From Myxococcales bacterium (GTDB lineage Bacteria > Myxococcota_A > Polyangia > Fen-1088): DNA of 61,549 bases. The stretch spans positions 1-61,549 of the forward strand of contig JANXXE010000124.1 of NCBI GenBank assembly GCA_025350815.1, in the 5' to 3' direction. The notes beneath the pieces are model-generated. The model saw only the letters and a program-made list of their open reading frames with translations. It was not told the DNA's origin and made no database searches. Position numbers and translations under genes: made by a program. Of this stretch, positions 1 to 8,479 are shown one piece after another. Numbering within the stretch: the stretch's first letter is position 1; each line of letters begins with the position of its first letter.

Positions 1-407
1 CGCGCGGATCTGTGTACACACTGATGTCGTTCCTCAATTGCGAAAAATACCCCCCCTCGCTGGCTTTCGTTCTTATGACCCTCGGCCCGGCGCTGTGCGT
101 GCTGGCCGCGCTGGACGGGCGTGACCCCGGCAGGATCGCAAGACCACTGCTGGTCTTCGGGCGGGTGCCCCTGCTGTTCTACGTGGCGCACCTGTTCTTA
201 CTGCGCTACGCCTCGCTGCCGCTGGCGCTGGCCAAGTGGGGCCCGGCCGGGCTGGCGCCGCCGCCCGGTCATGCCGGAAGTCCGGAACTGCCCCTGTGGG
301 TTGCCTACGTCGCCTGGGCCATCGCGGTGCTGCTGCTGTACCCGCTGTGCCGCTGGTTCGTCGCAGTCAAGGCGCGACGACGCGACTGGTGGCTGTCCTA
401 TCTATAA
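1..407 (+). CDS. C-terminal end of a DUF1624-like multipass membrane protein (partial)
   Basis: The reading frame is open to the window edge, so only the last ~134 residues are present. They hold three hydrophobic segments and begin near a YTLMSFLNCEKYPPSL stretch, which resembles the conserved C-terminal part of DUF1624/heparan-alpha-glucosaminide N-acetyltransferase-like membrane proteins. Such proteins are integral inner-membrane, putative acyltransferases; the substrate cannot be told from this fragment. The tail is basic and aromatic (RRRDWWLSYL), as expected for a cytoplasmic end. A complete, related type of gene lies at 55071-56264. Family assignment rests on recalled sequence pattern; the missing N-terminus would hold the usual LDxxRG motif. 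Confidence 0.7.
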   Translation, partial: RGSVYTLMSFLNCEKYPPSLAFVLMTLGPALCVLAALDGRDPGRIARPLLVFGRVPLLFYVAHLFLLRYASLPLALAKWGPAGLAPPPGHAGSPELPLWVAYVAWAIAVLLLYPLCRWFVAVKARRRDWWLSYL

Positions 408-440
408 GAAGCGACAAAACCGAAAAACCGACCGGGCCGC

Positions 441-1022
441 CTACGGCTTGGCCGGGGCGCTGCCTACGCCACACAGCCGCAGCCAGCCCGCCGCCGGAAG
501 CCCGTCGAGCATGAAGGCGAAGCAGTCGCGCACGGGCACGTAGGCGAGCGCGGCCAGCGAAAGCACGATGCGGCGTTCCTGTTCCACGCGTCCAATCGGG
601 TCCGAAGGGCCGTTGCGATGGCGCCAGAAGCCCTTCGTGACCGCCGACCCCATTCTGAAGACCAGGCGCAGCTCCGACTTCCCCATCTCCAGCTGCATCA
701 CCGTCACCGTCTTGCCCTTGGTGTACACGTAACGCGCGGGGCAGTGGTGAGGACGGCGCCAGCGCTCCTCCGTGATGACGGCCCGCCCGATGCGCTGGAC
801 CAGGGCGACGTATTCTCGGTGCATATCGGACAGCAGCTGCGACGGCTCAAGGGCGTCCCACGCCCGCTCCATGAATTCGCTTGCGGCGGGTAGCCGAAAC
901 AGACTGAACTCCCGAAGGACATTGCCCACCCAGGGCCGAGGTGCCGGGGCCGTGGCCTCGGTGCCCTCTGAATTCGCACCGGCCGCCAGACTTGGTTGCA
1001 GTGTTTCCATACTGTGCTTCAC
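441..1022 (-). CDS. Hypothetical protein, 193 aa
   Basis: I do not recognise a family. The protein is soluble-looking, without a signal peptide or membrane segment, mixed alpha/beta in composition, and ends in a hydrophobic stretch with two Cys residues. The GTG at 1022 is preferred because an AAAGGAGA ribosome-binding site lies about 10 bases upstream. A TTG at 1031 is too close to that site, and an ATG at 1010 is further inside. It lies 195 bases downstream of the methyltransferase-like lipoprotein on the same strand, and converges on the partial membrane gene with 33 bases between stops. GC-rich third positions support real coding. Confidence 0.6.
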   Translation of the reverse strand: MKHSMETLQPSLAAGANSEGTEATAPAPRPWVGNVLREFSLFRLPAASEFMERAWDALEPSQLLSDMHREYVALVQRIGRAVITEERWRRPHHCPARYVYTKGKTVTVMQLEMGKSELRLVFRMGSAVTKGFWRHRNGPSDPIGRVEQERRIVLSLAALAYVPVRDCFAFMLDGLPAAGWLRLCGVGSAPAKP

Positions 1023-1217
1023 GCCTGACAATCTCCTTTTCCGATGAACCCGCCCACTGTCTTATCGCGCGGGCAGCACCGAAAGGCAAGGCTTCCGCGT
1101 CTTCAGGTGGGGCCCGCCACCCTCAGTTCGGTGCGTCGAATACACCTGATTCCAATTCGGACACAGGGTCAGGCCCGCGCTGGCGCTCGGCTGGCACGGC
1201 GCCGGGTGCGGCGGTTG

Positions 1218-2066
1218 TTACGGCTTGACGAATTTCAGCGTCATCCGATCGCTCTCCCCGATGGCCAGGTATTTCTCCTTGTCCTGCTCGCCCATGCGCA
1301 GCGTTGGGGGCAAGGTCCAAACACCCTTCGGATAGTCCTTGGTGTCCTTCGGATTCGCGTTGATTTCTGACTTGTCGGCCAGGCGGAAACCCGCTTCCTG
1401 TACCTTCTTGATCAAGTAGTCCTCCGGCACATAACCGGTGTCCTTCAGCTGCGCGGGATCCGTGCCGGACTTGGCCCGGTGCTCGACGACGCCGAACACG
1501 CCGCCCGACTTCAGCACGCGGAACGCCGCCTCATAGACCTTGCCGTCGTACCCGGCCGGCATCCAGCCGTGGACGTTGCGAAAAGTTAGCACCAGATCGG
1601 CACTGCCGTCGGGGCCAAACGCAATCTCGGTCGGCGGGTTGATCAGGCGAATTTCCACCTTGCCATAAAGGTCGGGCGCCGCCGCCAGCATGTCGGCAAA
1701 TTTCTTGCCGTTGGCGGTGTTCGTGACGGCCAGTTTGCCCTTTTCCTTGAGGAAGGGCGCCAGCACCTGCGTGTACCAGCCGCCGCCTGGCCAGATCTCG
1801 ATGACGTTGGAATCTTCGCGCAACCCGAAGAACGACAGCGTCTCGATGGGGTGGCGAAACTGATCGCGCGCGCGATCCTTTTCCGGGCGGTGGGGCATCG
1901 CCAGCACCGCACGCAGCTTGGCAGCAACGTCGCCGGTCGCAGCCATCGGCGCGGGCGCAGGCGCGGCCGAAGCGGCCGGCGACGAGGGTTTGGCGGTGGC
2001 GCACGACAGGGCCAGCGGCAGTATCAAGAACAGCGGGATTCGGGTGGTCAGGGGCCTGTTGGTCAT
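1218..2066 (-). CDS. Exported class I SAM-dependent methyltransferase-like lipoprotein
   Basis: The 282-residue product starts with a basic n-region, a hydrophobic core and a lipobox (LALSC), so it should be a lipoprotein. A proline/alanine linker follows, then a Rossmann methyltransferase-like domain. The SAM-binding motif I reads VIEIWPGGGWYT, and an FRNVHGW segment falls where motif IV is expected. This pattern matches the COG4798-type predicted methyltransferases. Export of a SAM-dependent enzyme is odd, since SAM is cytoplasmic; the exported forms may have another role. The ATG at 2066 is chosen over an upstream in-frame extension because it gives a clean signal peptide. It is divergent from the OmpA-like gene, with about 200 bases between. 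Confidence 0.75.
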   Translation of the reverse strand: MTNRPLTTRIPLFLILPLALSCATAKPSSPAASAAPAPAPMAATGDVAAKLRAVLAMPHRPEKDRARDQFRHPIETLSFFGLREDSNVIEIWPGGGWYTQVLAPFLKEKGKLAVTNTANGKKFADMLAAAPDLYGKVEIRLINPPTEIAFGPDGSADLVLTFRNVHGWMPAGYDGKVYEAAFRVLKSGGVFGVVEHRAKSGTDPAQLKDTGYVPEDYLIKKVQEAGFRLADKSEINANPKDTKDYPKGVWTLPPTLRMGEQDKEKYLAIGESDRMTLKFVKP

Positions 2067-2270
2067 GGTGGCGGGCAGACTAGCAGAAGGCACCCGGTCG
2101 TAGCCGGTGATCCGTCGCACTGCCGGCCGCCGCCTGACAATTCGGGCGCCCCGTCCAAGGGGGCGGTCAGGGGGCTGCGGAATTGAGTTCACCGGGGGGC
2201 CTATCCGTGAAATAACGCACAAGACTCAGCTCACAGGATTCCAACCACGATGATACCCAGGAGGATTGAC

Positions 2271-3653
2271 ATGACCTTTCCAGCCCGACTGTTGGCACGC
2301 GTGACCGTGGGCGCGACGTTCGCCGCCGCGCTGGCATTCACGTCGAGCAACGCCGCAGCCCAGGATGCCCCGATGTTCAGCGGGCCAAAGTACTGGTTCG
2401 AAGGCGGCGTGTTCGGCGGTGGCCACTTCTTCAACAAGAACCACGGCCTTGGTCGTTTCAAGGAAGATCCGACGGGTCTGTCCCCCGCCCCCGGCGGTGT
2501 CTTTGGTGCCCGCGTGGCGATCAACGCCAACCGTTGGGTGTCGCTGGAGGCCGAAGCCGCTGCGACCCCGACACTGACCCGCGACAAGGTCAGCGCGCTG
2601 TGGGTTTTCGGCTTCCGCGGCAGCCTGGTGGTGAACCTGCTGGACGAAGGTCCCGTTCGCCCGTTCGTGCTGGCCGGCTACGGCACGTTGACGTCGTTCT
2701 CCGAGTACCCGGACTATGTTCCGGGCGACACGGACGGCGCCTTCCACGCCGGTATTGGCGCCAAGGTCCCCTTGACCGAACGGATGGGTCTGCGCATCGA
2801 CGCGCGCATCCTGACCCCGCCGGCTTTCGCGTCGTCCCTGGGCAAGATCGGCGACGAGACATCCTACGGCGGTCCCGACTTCGAGCTTCTGGCCGGCTTC
2901 CACTTCAACTTCGGCGACGGCCCGCGGATGCCGCCCAAGGTGATTATCAAAAAAGAAATCCAGATTGTGCGCCTTCCGCCCGTGGACCCCGACCAAGACG
3001 GGATCGTCGGCAAGGCCGACAAGTGTCCCGAGGTCGCGGAGGACAAGGACGGCTTCGAGGACGACGACGGCTGCCCCGAGGCCGACAACGACAACGACGG
3101 TATTCCCGACGCCCTCGACAAATGCCCCAACAAGGCCGAAGACAAGAACGGTATCGACGACGAAGACGGCTGCCCCGAGGTCGACACCGACGGTGACGGC
3201 TTCCTGGGCTCACGCGACAAGTGCCCGAATGAGCCCGAGACCCGCAACAACTACCAGGACAACGACGGCTGCCCGGATGAAATCCCGAGTGAGGTGAAGA
3301 AGTTCACCGGCGTCGTGGAAGGCATCAACTTCAAGACCAAGTCCGCGGTCATCCTGAAGGGTTCCTATGTCATCCTCGACAAGGCCGTCAAGGTCCTGAC
3401 CAGCTTCCCTGATGTGCGCCTGGAGATCTCGGGCCACACCGACGCCAAGGGCAAGGCGGATTTCAACCGCGACTTGTCGCAGAAGCGCGCCGACGCGGTG
3501 AAGGAATACTTCGTGAAGAAGGGCATCGCGGCCACGCGACTGACCAGCGTTGGCTACGGCATGGATCGCCCGATCGCCGACAACAAGAAGGAGGCCGGTC
3601 GTTCGAAGAACCGCCGGACCGAGTTCGCGTTGATCGCCGACGACGCCAAGTAA
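2271..3653 (+). CDS. OmpA-family outer-membrane protein with thrombospondin type 3 repeats
   Basis: The 460-residue protein has a signal peptide ending at AAAQ, a beta-barrel-like N-terminal half to about residue 220, three Asp-rich TSP3-type repeats of about 32 residues (roughly 239-336), and a C-terminal OmpA peptidoglycan-binding domain (about 350-455). Each TSP3 repeat has the DxDxDG...DKCP...DGCP pattern, known to bind calcium and to act as a stiff spacer. The OmpA domain keeps the ISGHTDAKG and NRRTEF motifs that contact diaminopimelate. It probably anchors the outer membrane to the cell wall. ATG 2271 has a strong AGGAGG site just upstream. A hairpin terminator follows at 3694. Confidence 0.93.
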   Translation: MTFPARLLARVTVGATFAAALAFTSSNAAAQDAPMFSGPKYWFEGGVFGGGHFFNKNHGLGRFKEDPTGLSPAPGGVFGARVAINANRWVSLEAEAAATPTLTRDKVSALWVFGFRGSLVVNLLDEGPVRPFVLAGYGTLTSFSEYPDYVPGDTDGAFHAGIGAKVPLTERMGLRIDARILTPPAFASSLGKIGDETSYGGPDFELLAGFHFNFGDGPRMPPKVIIKKEIQIVRLPPVDPDQDGIVGKADKCPEVAEDKDGFEDDDGCPEADNDNDGIPDALDKCPNKAEDKNGIDDEDGCPEVDTDGDGFLGSRDKCPNEPETRNNYQDNDGCPDEIPSEVKKFTGVVEGINFKTKSAVILKGSYVILDKAVKVLTSFPDVRLEISGHTDAKGKADFNRDLSQKRADAVKEYFVKKGIAATRLTSVGYGMDRPIADNKKEAGRSKNRRTEFALIADDAK

Positions 3654-3656
3654 TAA

Positions 3657-3691
3657 CCTGACGACGGAACCTGACGACGGAACTTGATGAC
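3657..3691. repeat. 13-bp tandem repeat, about 2.7 copies
   Basis: Two perfect copies of CCTGACGACGGAA sit head to tail just after the OmpA-like stop codon (3657-3669 and 3670-3682), followed by a decayed partial copy. It lies between the stop codon and the terminator hairpin, and probably arose by slippage. Confidence 0.85.
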
Positions 3692-3693
3692 AG

Positions 3694-3727
3694 CGTCCGG
3701 GTGGGTCCCTGATCCGCCCGGACGTTT
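3694..3727 (+). terminator. Rho-independent terminator of the OmpA-like gene
   Basis: An 11-bp stem (CGTCCGGGTGG with CCGCCCGGACG, one G-U pair), a 9-base loop and a short T run (TTT) follow the OmpA-like gene. The stem is very GC-rich. It is the clearest terminator in the window and separates this gene from the ThuA-like gene starting 19 bases later. Confidence 0.75.
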
Positions 3728-3745
3728 CCATTTCGAGGGAGACCC

Positions 3746-4558
3746 ATGGCGCACCTGCTAAGACGACGCACCTTCATGAAGGCGGCCCTGGCCGCGGGCG
3801 CCCTGGGTACGCACAGGGCCATGGGCCAGCCAGCGGGAGGACCCCGGCCACGCAAGAAGGCCGTGTTCGTCTACGGTGGCTGGCAGGGCCATGAGCCGAC
3901 CAAAGTGCGCGACATCTTCGTGCCCTTTTTGACCAAGGCGGGCTTCGACGTCGCGGCGTCGGATACCTTGGCTATCTACACCGACCAAAGCGTCATGACG
4001 GCGGCCGACCTGATAGTCCAGGTCTGGACGATGGGGACCATCACGAAGGAACAGCTAAAGGGTCTTCTGGACGCCGTCAGGAACGGGGCGGGTCTCGGCG
4101 GCTGGCACGGGGGCCTTGGCGATGCGTTCCGTCAGGAGACGGACTACCAGTTCATGGTGGGCGGACAGTGGGTCGCACACCCGGGCGGCATCGTCGAATA
4201 CGACGTGCACATCACCGACAAGAAGGATCCCATCACTGCGGGCCTGGCTGATTTTCACGTAAAAACCGAGCAGTACTACATGCACGTCGATCCCACGAAC
4301 AAGGTTCTGGCCACCACGACGTTCAACGGGGCGCACGCATCCTGGATCGATGGCGCGGTGATGCCCGTCGTGTGGAAAAAGATCTACGGCAAGGGTCGGA
4401 TCTTCTATTCGTCGCTGGGACATTCGGCGTCGGTTTTCGACGTGCCGGAAGTGCTTGAGCTGACCCGACGCGGGCTGCTTTGGGCGGCCGACAGCAAGCA
4501 GACTGCCACCCCCAAACTGGTTACGCCGGTGTATCCGGCGCGGTGGTCCATGCCATGA
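3746..4558 (+). CDS. Tat-exported ThuA-like domain protein
   Basis: The 270-residue product opens with a twin-arginine signal (RRRTFMKAALAAG), so it should be exported folded. The rest is a ThuA-like, class I glutamine amidotransferase-related fold: an early VFVYGGWQGHEP segment, a central GLGGWHGGLGDAF turn, and GKGRIFYSSLGH near the end, all typical of ThuA proteins from sugar-utilisation loci. The family's catalytic role is unproven; many members sit in carbohydrate catabolism. A GAGGGAG site precedes the ATG. The 3' end overlaps the convergent transporter gene by 38 bases. The second Tat oxidoreductase (41578) is of the Gfo/Idh type often found with ThuA, but is far away here. Confidence 0.85.
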   Translation: MAHLLRRRTFMKAALAAGALGTHRAMGQPAGGPRPRKKAVFVYGGWQGHEPTKVRDIFVPFLTKAGFDVAASDTLAIYTDQSVMTAADLIVQVWTMGTITKEQLKGLLDAVRNGAGLGGWHGGLGDAFRQETDYQFMVGGQWVAHPGGIVEYDVHITDKKDPITAGLADFHVKTEQYYMHVDPTNKVLATTTFNGAHASWIDGAVMPVVWKKIYGKGRIFYSSLGHSASVFDVPEVLELTRRGLLWAADSKQTATPKLVTPVYPARWSMP

Positions 4559-5753
4559 AGGACAGCAGCCCCAGGGCGACAAGTTCGACGGGCGCCACCA
4601 TGAGGTAGAAAACCCGCGGCGACACCACGCCAGCCAGCCAGCCGCCGACAAGCCCGCCCCACACGCCGCGCAGGTTCGCAAGCGCCATGTAGAACTGGAA
4701 CTGCGTGGCGGCAATGCGCGGGCTGCTGACGTCCATGAAGAATGCCAGCAGCGCGCACTGAAAGGCGCCCCCCAGGACGCCGGAGGCGACAGCATAGGCC
4801 AGCATCCACCCGGGATGCCCCCACCACGGCGCGATCGCCGCGAACGCGATCATGGATCCTGCCTGCGCAAGCAGACCCAGCATCAACGCCCGTGCGTGCC
4901 CCAGACGATCGATGAGCGGCCCCCCCAGCAACGCACCGGCGGCGACACTGAACGTCGCCACCGAGACCATCGTGTTCACCCGGGCATCGCTGTAACCAAG
5001 CTGCGTTTTTACAAGGGGCATCAGCAGGGGCGCCGACAGGTGGTCGCTGGCGCCGGCAATCAGCGCCACCAACCCGGCCACCAGCGATAGGCGGCCGGTC
5101 AGAGCACGCAGCGCCCGCCGCAAGATCTGGGGCCGCGGTGTCGGGGCGGCGCTGGGTTCCTGCGCCAGCCAAACCAGCGGAACGGGCGCGAGTACCAACG
5201 CCACGGCGATGCCGACCGCGACCGGCCAGTCCGCACGACCAAGTACGACCGAAAGGCCCGGGCCACCGACGGCCACGCCCAGAACCTTGCTGGCCCACAT
5301 CACCCCATTGGCGCGACCACGTTGCGCGACCGGCAGCAACAACATCGCCAGTGCGTCCGTGGCCACGTCCTGCGCGGCAACGAACACGTTGTGCGCGAAT
5401 ACCAGTGCCATCAGCCACGGAAGCGATCGCGCCGCATCCAACGCCGCCATCATCACCAACGTGACCGCCATGCCGAACTCTGCCGTCAGGATGATGAGGC
5501 GCCGCGCGCCCGGGCGCAGGTGCGCAAAGCGATCGACCAAGGGACCGAGAACCAACTTCCCCGCCCAGGGAATCGCCGCCACCGCCATGACACGACCAAT
5601 GGCGGAGGCTCCCAGCCCCAGGCCCGTCAGTCGCAACAGCAGCGCGACGGTCACGAATCCATACGGAACACCCTGCGCGAAGTACAGGGCGCCGACCAGA
5701 AACAGGCGGAAACGGGTGCTGACGCCAACAGCGCTGGACGAGCGGACCGTCAT
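4521..5753 (-). CDS. AmpG-like major facilitator transporter
   Basis: The 410-residue protein has about 12 hydrophobic segments. It starts the membrane domain with ALYFAQGVPYGF and carries AAQDVATDALA in the first half; both are hallmarks of the AmpG/PAT branch of the MFS, whose characterised member imports muropeptides for cell-wall recycling. Substrate here is inferred only at family level. ATG 5753 is used because it lies one base past the stop of the upstream gene, which marks translational coupling; the upstream in-frame extension would run through that gene. It is the last gene of a three-gene operon, and its stop lies inside the convergent ThuA-like gene. Confidence 0.82.
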   Translation of the reverse strand: MTVRSSSAVGVSTRFRLFLVGALYFAQGVPYGFVTVALLLRLTGLGLGASAIGRVMAVAAIPWAGKLVLGPLVDRFAHLRPGARRLIILTAEFGMAVTLVMMAALDAARSLPWLMALVFAHNVFVAAQDVATDALAMLLLPVAQRGRANGVMWASKVLGVAVGGPGLSVVLGRADWPVAVGIAVALVLAPVPLVWLAQEPSAAPTPRPQILRRALRALTGRLSLVAGLVALIAGASDHLSAPLLMPLVKTQLGYSDARVNTMVSVATFSVAAGALLGGPLIDRLGHARALMLGLLAQAGSMIAFAAIAPWWGHPGWMLAYAVASGVLGGAFQCALLAFFMDVSSPRIAATQFQFYMALANLRGVWGGLVGGWLAGVVSPRVFYLMVAPVELVALGLLSFMAWTTAPDTPA

Positions 5754-5754
5754 C

Positions 5755-6375
5755 TCAGTCGCCCAGGGGAGCGATGGGCACGGACAGGGGGTTCGGCCGC
5801 TTGCCCGTCTTGATGTCTTCCAGGGTCCGTCGGTGCGCGCCCGCATACCAGGCGCTGAACTGGCCGCCATCCGCCATCCGCGGGTCGCCCAGAAACAGCA
5901 CCTGGCCCCTATCCTGTCGCTCGCCTGGAACGTCGACCATCATCGGGCCCAGCGTGACCAGCTTGACCACCTCCATGGCCAGCGCCACCTTCGGCGCGGG
6001 CGCGTCCACCTGGATGACGCAACTGAGCGTTCGGCACGTGACACCCACCCTGGCTTCGGGTACGAGGGCGCCAAGATCGCGCAGCATGCGGGCGCCCAGG
6101 GCCGCTTCCGCCGCCGGTGCCCAGTCGGGATCGCGAGGCTCTTGCAGGAACACCTGTCCGGGGGAAAGGCCTGCGCGAATTCGATCCATGGGGTCATAAG
6201 CGCCGGCCGCGGGCGGCAGCGGCGGCGCCAGTGGGGACTGGGTTGGCGCGGGCGATCGCGCGGCGTCAGGCGACCGCGACAGCACTGTGGCAGCTGGCGG
6301 CGACGCCCGAAACACCACGAACGCGGCCACCGCCACGACCAAGACACCGACCACGACAACGGAACGCGACGTCAT
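5755..6375 (-). CDS. Bitopic membrane protein of unknown function, 206 aa
   Basis: I do not recognise a family. A single hydrophobic segment (about residues 5-22, rich in Val) is followed by an Ala/Pro linker of about 50 residues and a soluble domain with two Cys (VTCRTLSC) that could form a disulfide in the periplasm. Orientation is therefore probably N-in. ATG 6375 follows the stop of the upstream HEAT-like gene by one base, and its own stop precedes the transporter start by one base, so all three are coupled. It may work with the AmpG-like transporter and the lipoprotein, but nothing in the sequence says how. Confidence 0.72.
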   Translation of the reverse strand: MTSRSVVVVGVLVVAVAAFVVFRASPPAATVLSRSPDAARSPAPTQSPLAPPLPPAAGAYDPMDRIRAGLSPGQVFLQEPRDPDWAPAAEAALGARMLRDLGALVPEARVGVTCRTLSCVIQVDAPAPKVALAMEVVKLVTLGPMMVDVPGERQDRGQVLFLGDPRMADGGQFSAWYAGAHRRTLEDIKTGKRPNPLSVPIAPLGD

Positions 6376-6376
6376 T

Positions 6377-7654
6377 TCAATCCGGCAGCTTGCGCAGGAA
6401 TTCCGTGATTCGCGCGGCTTCCTTGCCCACGGTCGAGGATCCGGGAAGGCCCTTGATTGCGCCGTTGTCCTTGACCAGCTTGACCACGAACTGGGCGTCG
6501 GTCTTGTAGGCGCTGTGTTCAAGAGTCCACAGCACCACCAACCGCGCCAGCGGCGCCCGCGATTCCAGCGCCTCGAACAGGCCCGTGCGAATGTCCATCC
6601 CCATCGTGGTCAACGGTTTCACGAGCTGCTCGCGGACGTCAGAGGGCCTGTAAACCGCGCCGGCCGGCAACGCTTCCAGTGCCGGACGCAGGGCCGCGCC
6701 GCCCCCGGCCTTGAGGGCCGCCTGGTACAAACGAAACTGCGCCGTCTGGTCGGGGGCGGTGGGCACCAGTTTCAGCAGGCCCTGCCAGGCGTCGACGCCG
6801 CCAATGTTCTGTGCCACCTCCAGCATGCGCTCGCGTAGCGCCGACGACGTCGCCGGATTGCCCACCATCCGCAGCGCCACCGGTAACAACGACGGTTCAC
6901 GATGCAGTTTCACCATCGCCTCGGCGGCCGCATCAGCAGCAGCCCCACCGGCCTGCACGCATTCGCCGAGGTAAGCGATGACATCGGGTCCCCCCAGCGT
7001 CGCCAGGGCGGTCCACAGGGGGGCAGCCTCGGGGGGCCGGGCACGCGCCCGTCGCACAAGGGCACCACCAGCGGCCTGGCGCGCAACCCTGTCGCCCACC
7101 TTCTGGACGACCTCGACCCCCAGGGCAAACGGCACCTTCGGATCGTCGAGGCTCTTGAGCACCAACGGCAGCGCGGGACGGCCGATGGCGATCAGAATCT
7201 CCTGCAACGAATGGCCGCTGCCGCCGACGCGGTCGGTGCGCAGATCGCGCTCCAGCGCCGGGAACAACACGCCATCGATGCTGCGCGTGGCCTCTTCGGT
7301 CGTGGCTTGCTGGCGCAACAAGAACAGGGCATCGCGCGCAGCCGACGCAGCTGCGGCATCGGCAGCGATCAGACCCACCGCGACCGCGGGAACGAGGGGG
7401 GGAATCAGGCGCGCGCGCTCGTCGATGGGCAATCCCGATATCGCCTCTTCCATCCGATCAGTCAGGCCCGCCGCCGCCAGGGCCGACGCGGCCTCGACAC
7501 GCAGGTTCAGCGCCACGGACACATCCTTCACGGCGGCGACCAAACGGGCGGCGCCCTCCGGGCTGGTCTTCCAGGCCTGGATCTTCTGTGATGAGACCGA
7601 CTGGCAGGCCGTGGCCAGGAACACAGCGGCGACGACAAGCAGGGCACGCCTCAT
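6377..7654 (-). CDS. Lipoprotein with alpha-helical (HEAT-like) repeats
   Basis: The 425-residue protein has a lipoprotein signal (lipobox LATAC) and then almost only short amphipathic helices rich in Ala, Leu and Val. They occur in paired repeats resembling HEAT/armadillo units, with prolines at turns (for example GRPALPLVLKSLDDP). Such solenoids are protein-binding scaffolds. It leads the operon 7654-4521, with the next gene one base away, so it probably forms an envelope complex with the bitopic protein and the transporter. It is divergent from the next gene at 7698 with only 43 bases between, which must hold both promoters. Confidence 0.78.
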   Translation of the reverse strand: MRRALLVVAAVFLATACQSVSSQKIQAWKTSPEGAARLVAAVKDVSVALNLRVEAASALAAAGLTDRMEEAISGLPIDERARLIPPLVPAVAVGLIAADAAAASAARDALFLLRQQATTEEATRSIDGVLFPALERDLRTDRVGGSGHSLQEILIAIGRPALPLVLKSLDDPKVPFALGVEVVQKVGDRVARQAAGGALVRRARARPPEAAPLWTALATLGGPDVIAYLGECVQAGGAAADAAAEAMVKLHREPSLLPVALRMVGNPATSSALRERMLEVAQNIGGVDAWQGLLKLVPTAPDQTAQFRLYQAALKAGGGAALRPALEALPAGAVYRPSDVREQLVKPLTTMGMDIRTGLFEALESRAPLARLVVLWTLEHSAYKTDAQFVVKLVKDNGAIKGLPGSSTVGKEAARITEFLRKLPD

Positions 7655-7697
7655 GGTAGGGCGCCCATTCTAGGGGAATCTGCTAATTTCCAGCACC

Positions 7698-8471
7698 ATG
7701 TCATACAGCGGCCGCGGCGCCTTCGTTTTGACCGTGCTTGCCTTTCAGATTGCTGCCGGCGCGGGGGCGCACGCCCAGACGGCTCCGACCCCGACACCCC
7801 ACGCGGCGCCGGCGGCGCCAACCGAGATCCCACCCGCGGCGCCCGAGGAACCAACGGTGACCGCGCCCGAAGCTGCCCCCGCGGTGGTCCAGGAACCTGC
7901 CGAGGCGCCCCCCGTGACGGCCAGCCCACGGGCGCGACTGGACCTGCGTTCAGGCCAAGAGGAGATCATCTTCCACTGGCGATCGAGTCATCCCGAAACC
8001 GGCGCGGTGGCTGTGGTGTGGGGCTGGGTCGGCCCGCCGATCACGGTGCGCCCGTCGGGGAAAGAATACGCGCGACTGTGCGAGGCGCCCTGTGCCGTCG
8101 CGTTGCCGGCAGGAGCAACCATGTTGGGGCTGTCGCAGCATCACAGCGGCGTGGTCGCGACGGCCCCGATTGAACTCGGGCCGCGGATGCAGGTGGAAGG
8201 CACTTATGTCTCGCGGCGTTGGGCGCGAACCGCGGGGGTGCTGACTGGGGTCACGGGTATCGCGGCCGGATTGCTGTGGGGGATGGAAGTGGAAGAGCTT
8301 TGCGTGCCGATCACCAACGTACGCGGGATGCTCGACTCGACCTGCAGCCAAAGCCGCCCGCACCTTGGCAAGGGCATGGTCATCGTCAGCGTCTCCGCCG
8401 TCGTGGGCGGACTTATCAGCCTGATTCGCGACAGCGCGGAAATCCGCGCGACACCACTGCCCGGCAAATAG
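7698..8471 (+). CDS. Exported proline/alanine-rich hypothetical protein with two membrane segments
   Basis: This 257-residue protein has a signal peptide (cleavage near AHAQ), a low-complexity Pro/Ala/Glu region of about 60 residues, and a beta-rich middle that reads like a PEGA-style module (EAPCAVALPAGATMLGL). Two hydrophobic helices follow near the C-terminus (GVLTGVTGIAAGLLWG and VIVSVSAVVGGLISL) with Cys residues between them. I cannot name a family. Proteins with this layout are common beside signalling genes in Myxococcota. It ends 8 bases from the stop of the convergent copper ATPase gene. Confidence 0.72.
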   Translation: MSYSGRGAFVLTVLAFQIAAGAGAHAQTAPTPTPHAAPAAPTEIPPAAPEEPTVTAPEAAPAVVQEPAEAPPVTASPRARLDLRSGQEEIIFHWRSSHPETGAVAVVWGWVGPPITVRPSGKEYARLCEAPCAVALPAGATMLGLSQHHSGVVATAPIELGPRMQVEGTYVSRRWARTAGVLTGVTGIAAGLLWGMEVEELCVPITNVRGMLDSTCSQSRPHLGKGMVIVSVSAVVGGLISLIRDSAEIRATPLPGK

Positions 8472-8479
8472 CGCCCCGT

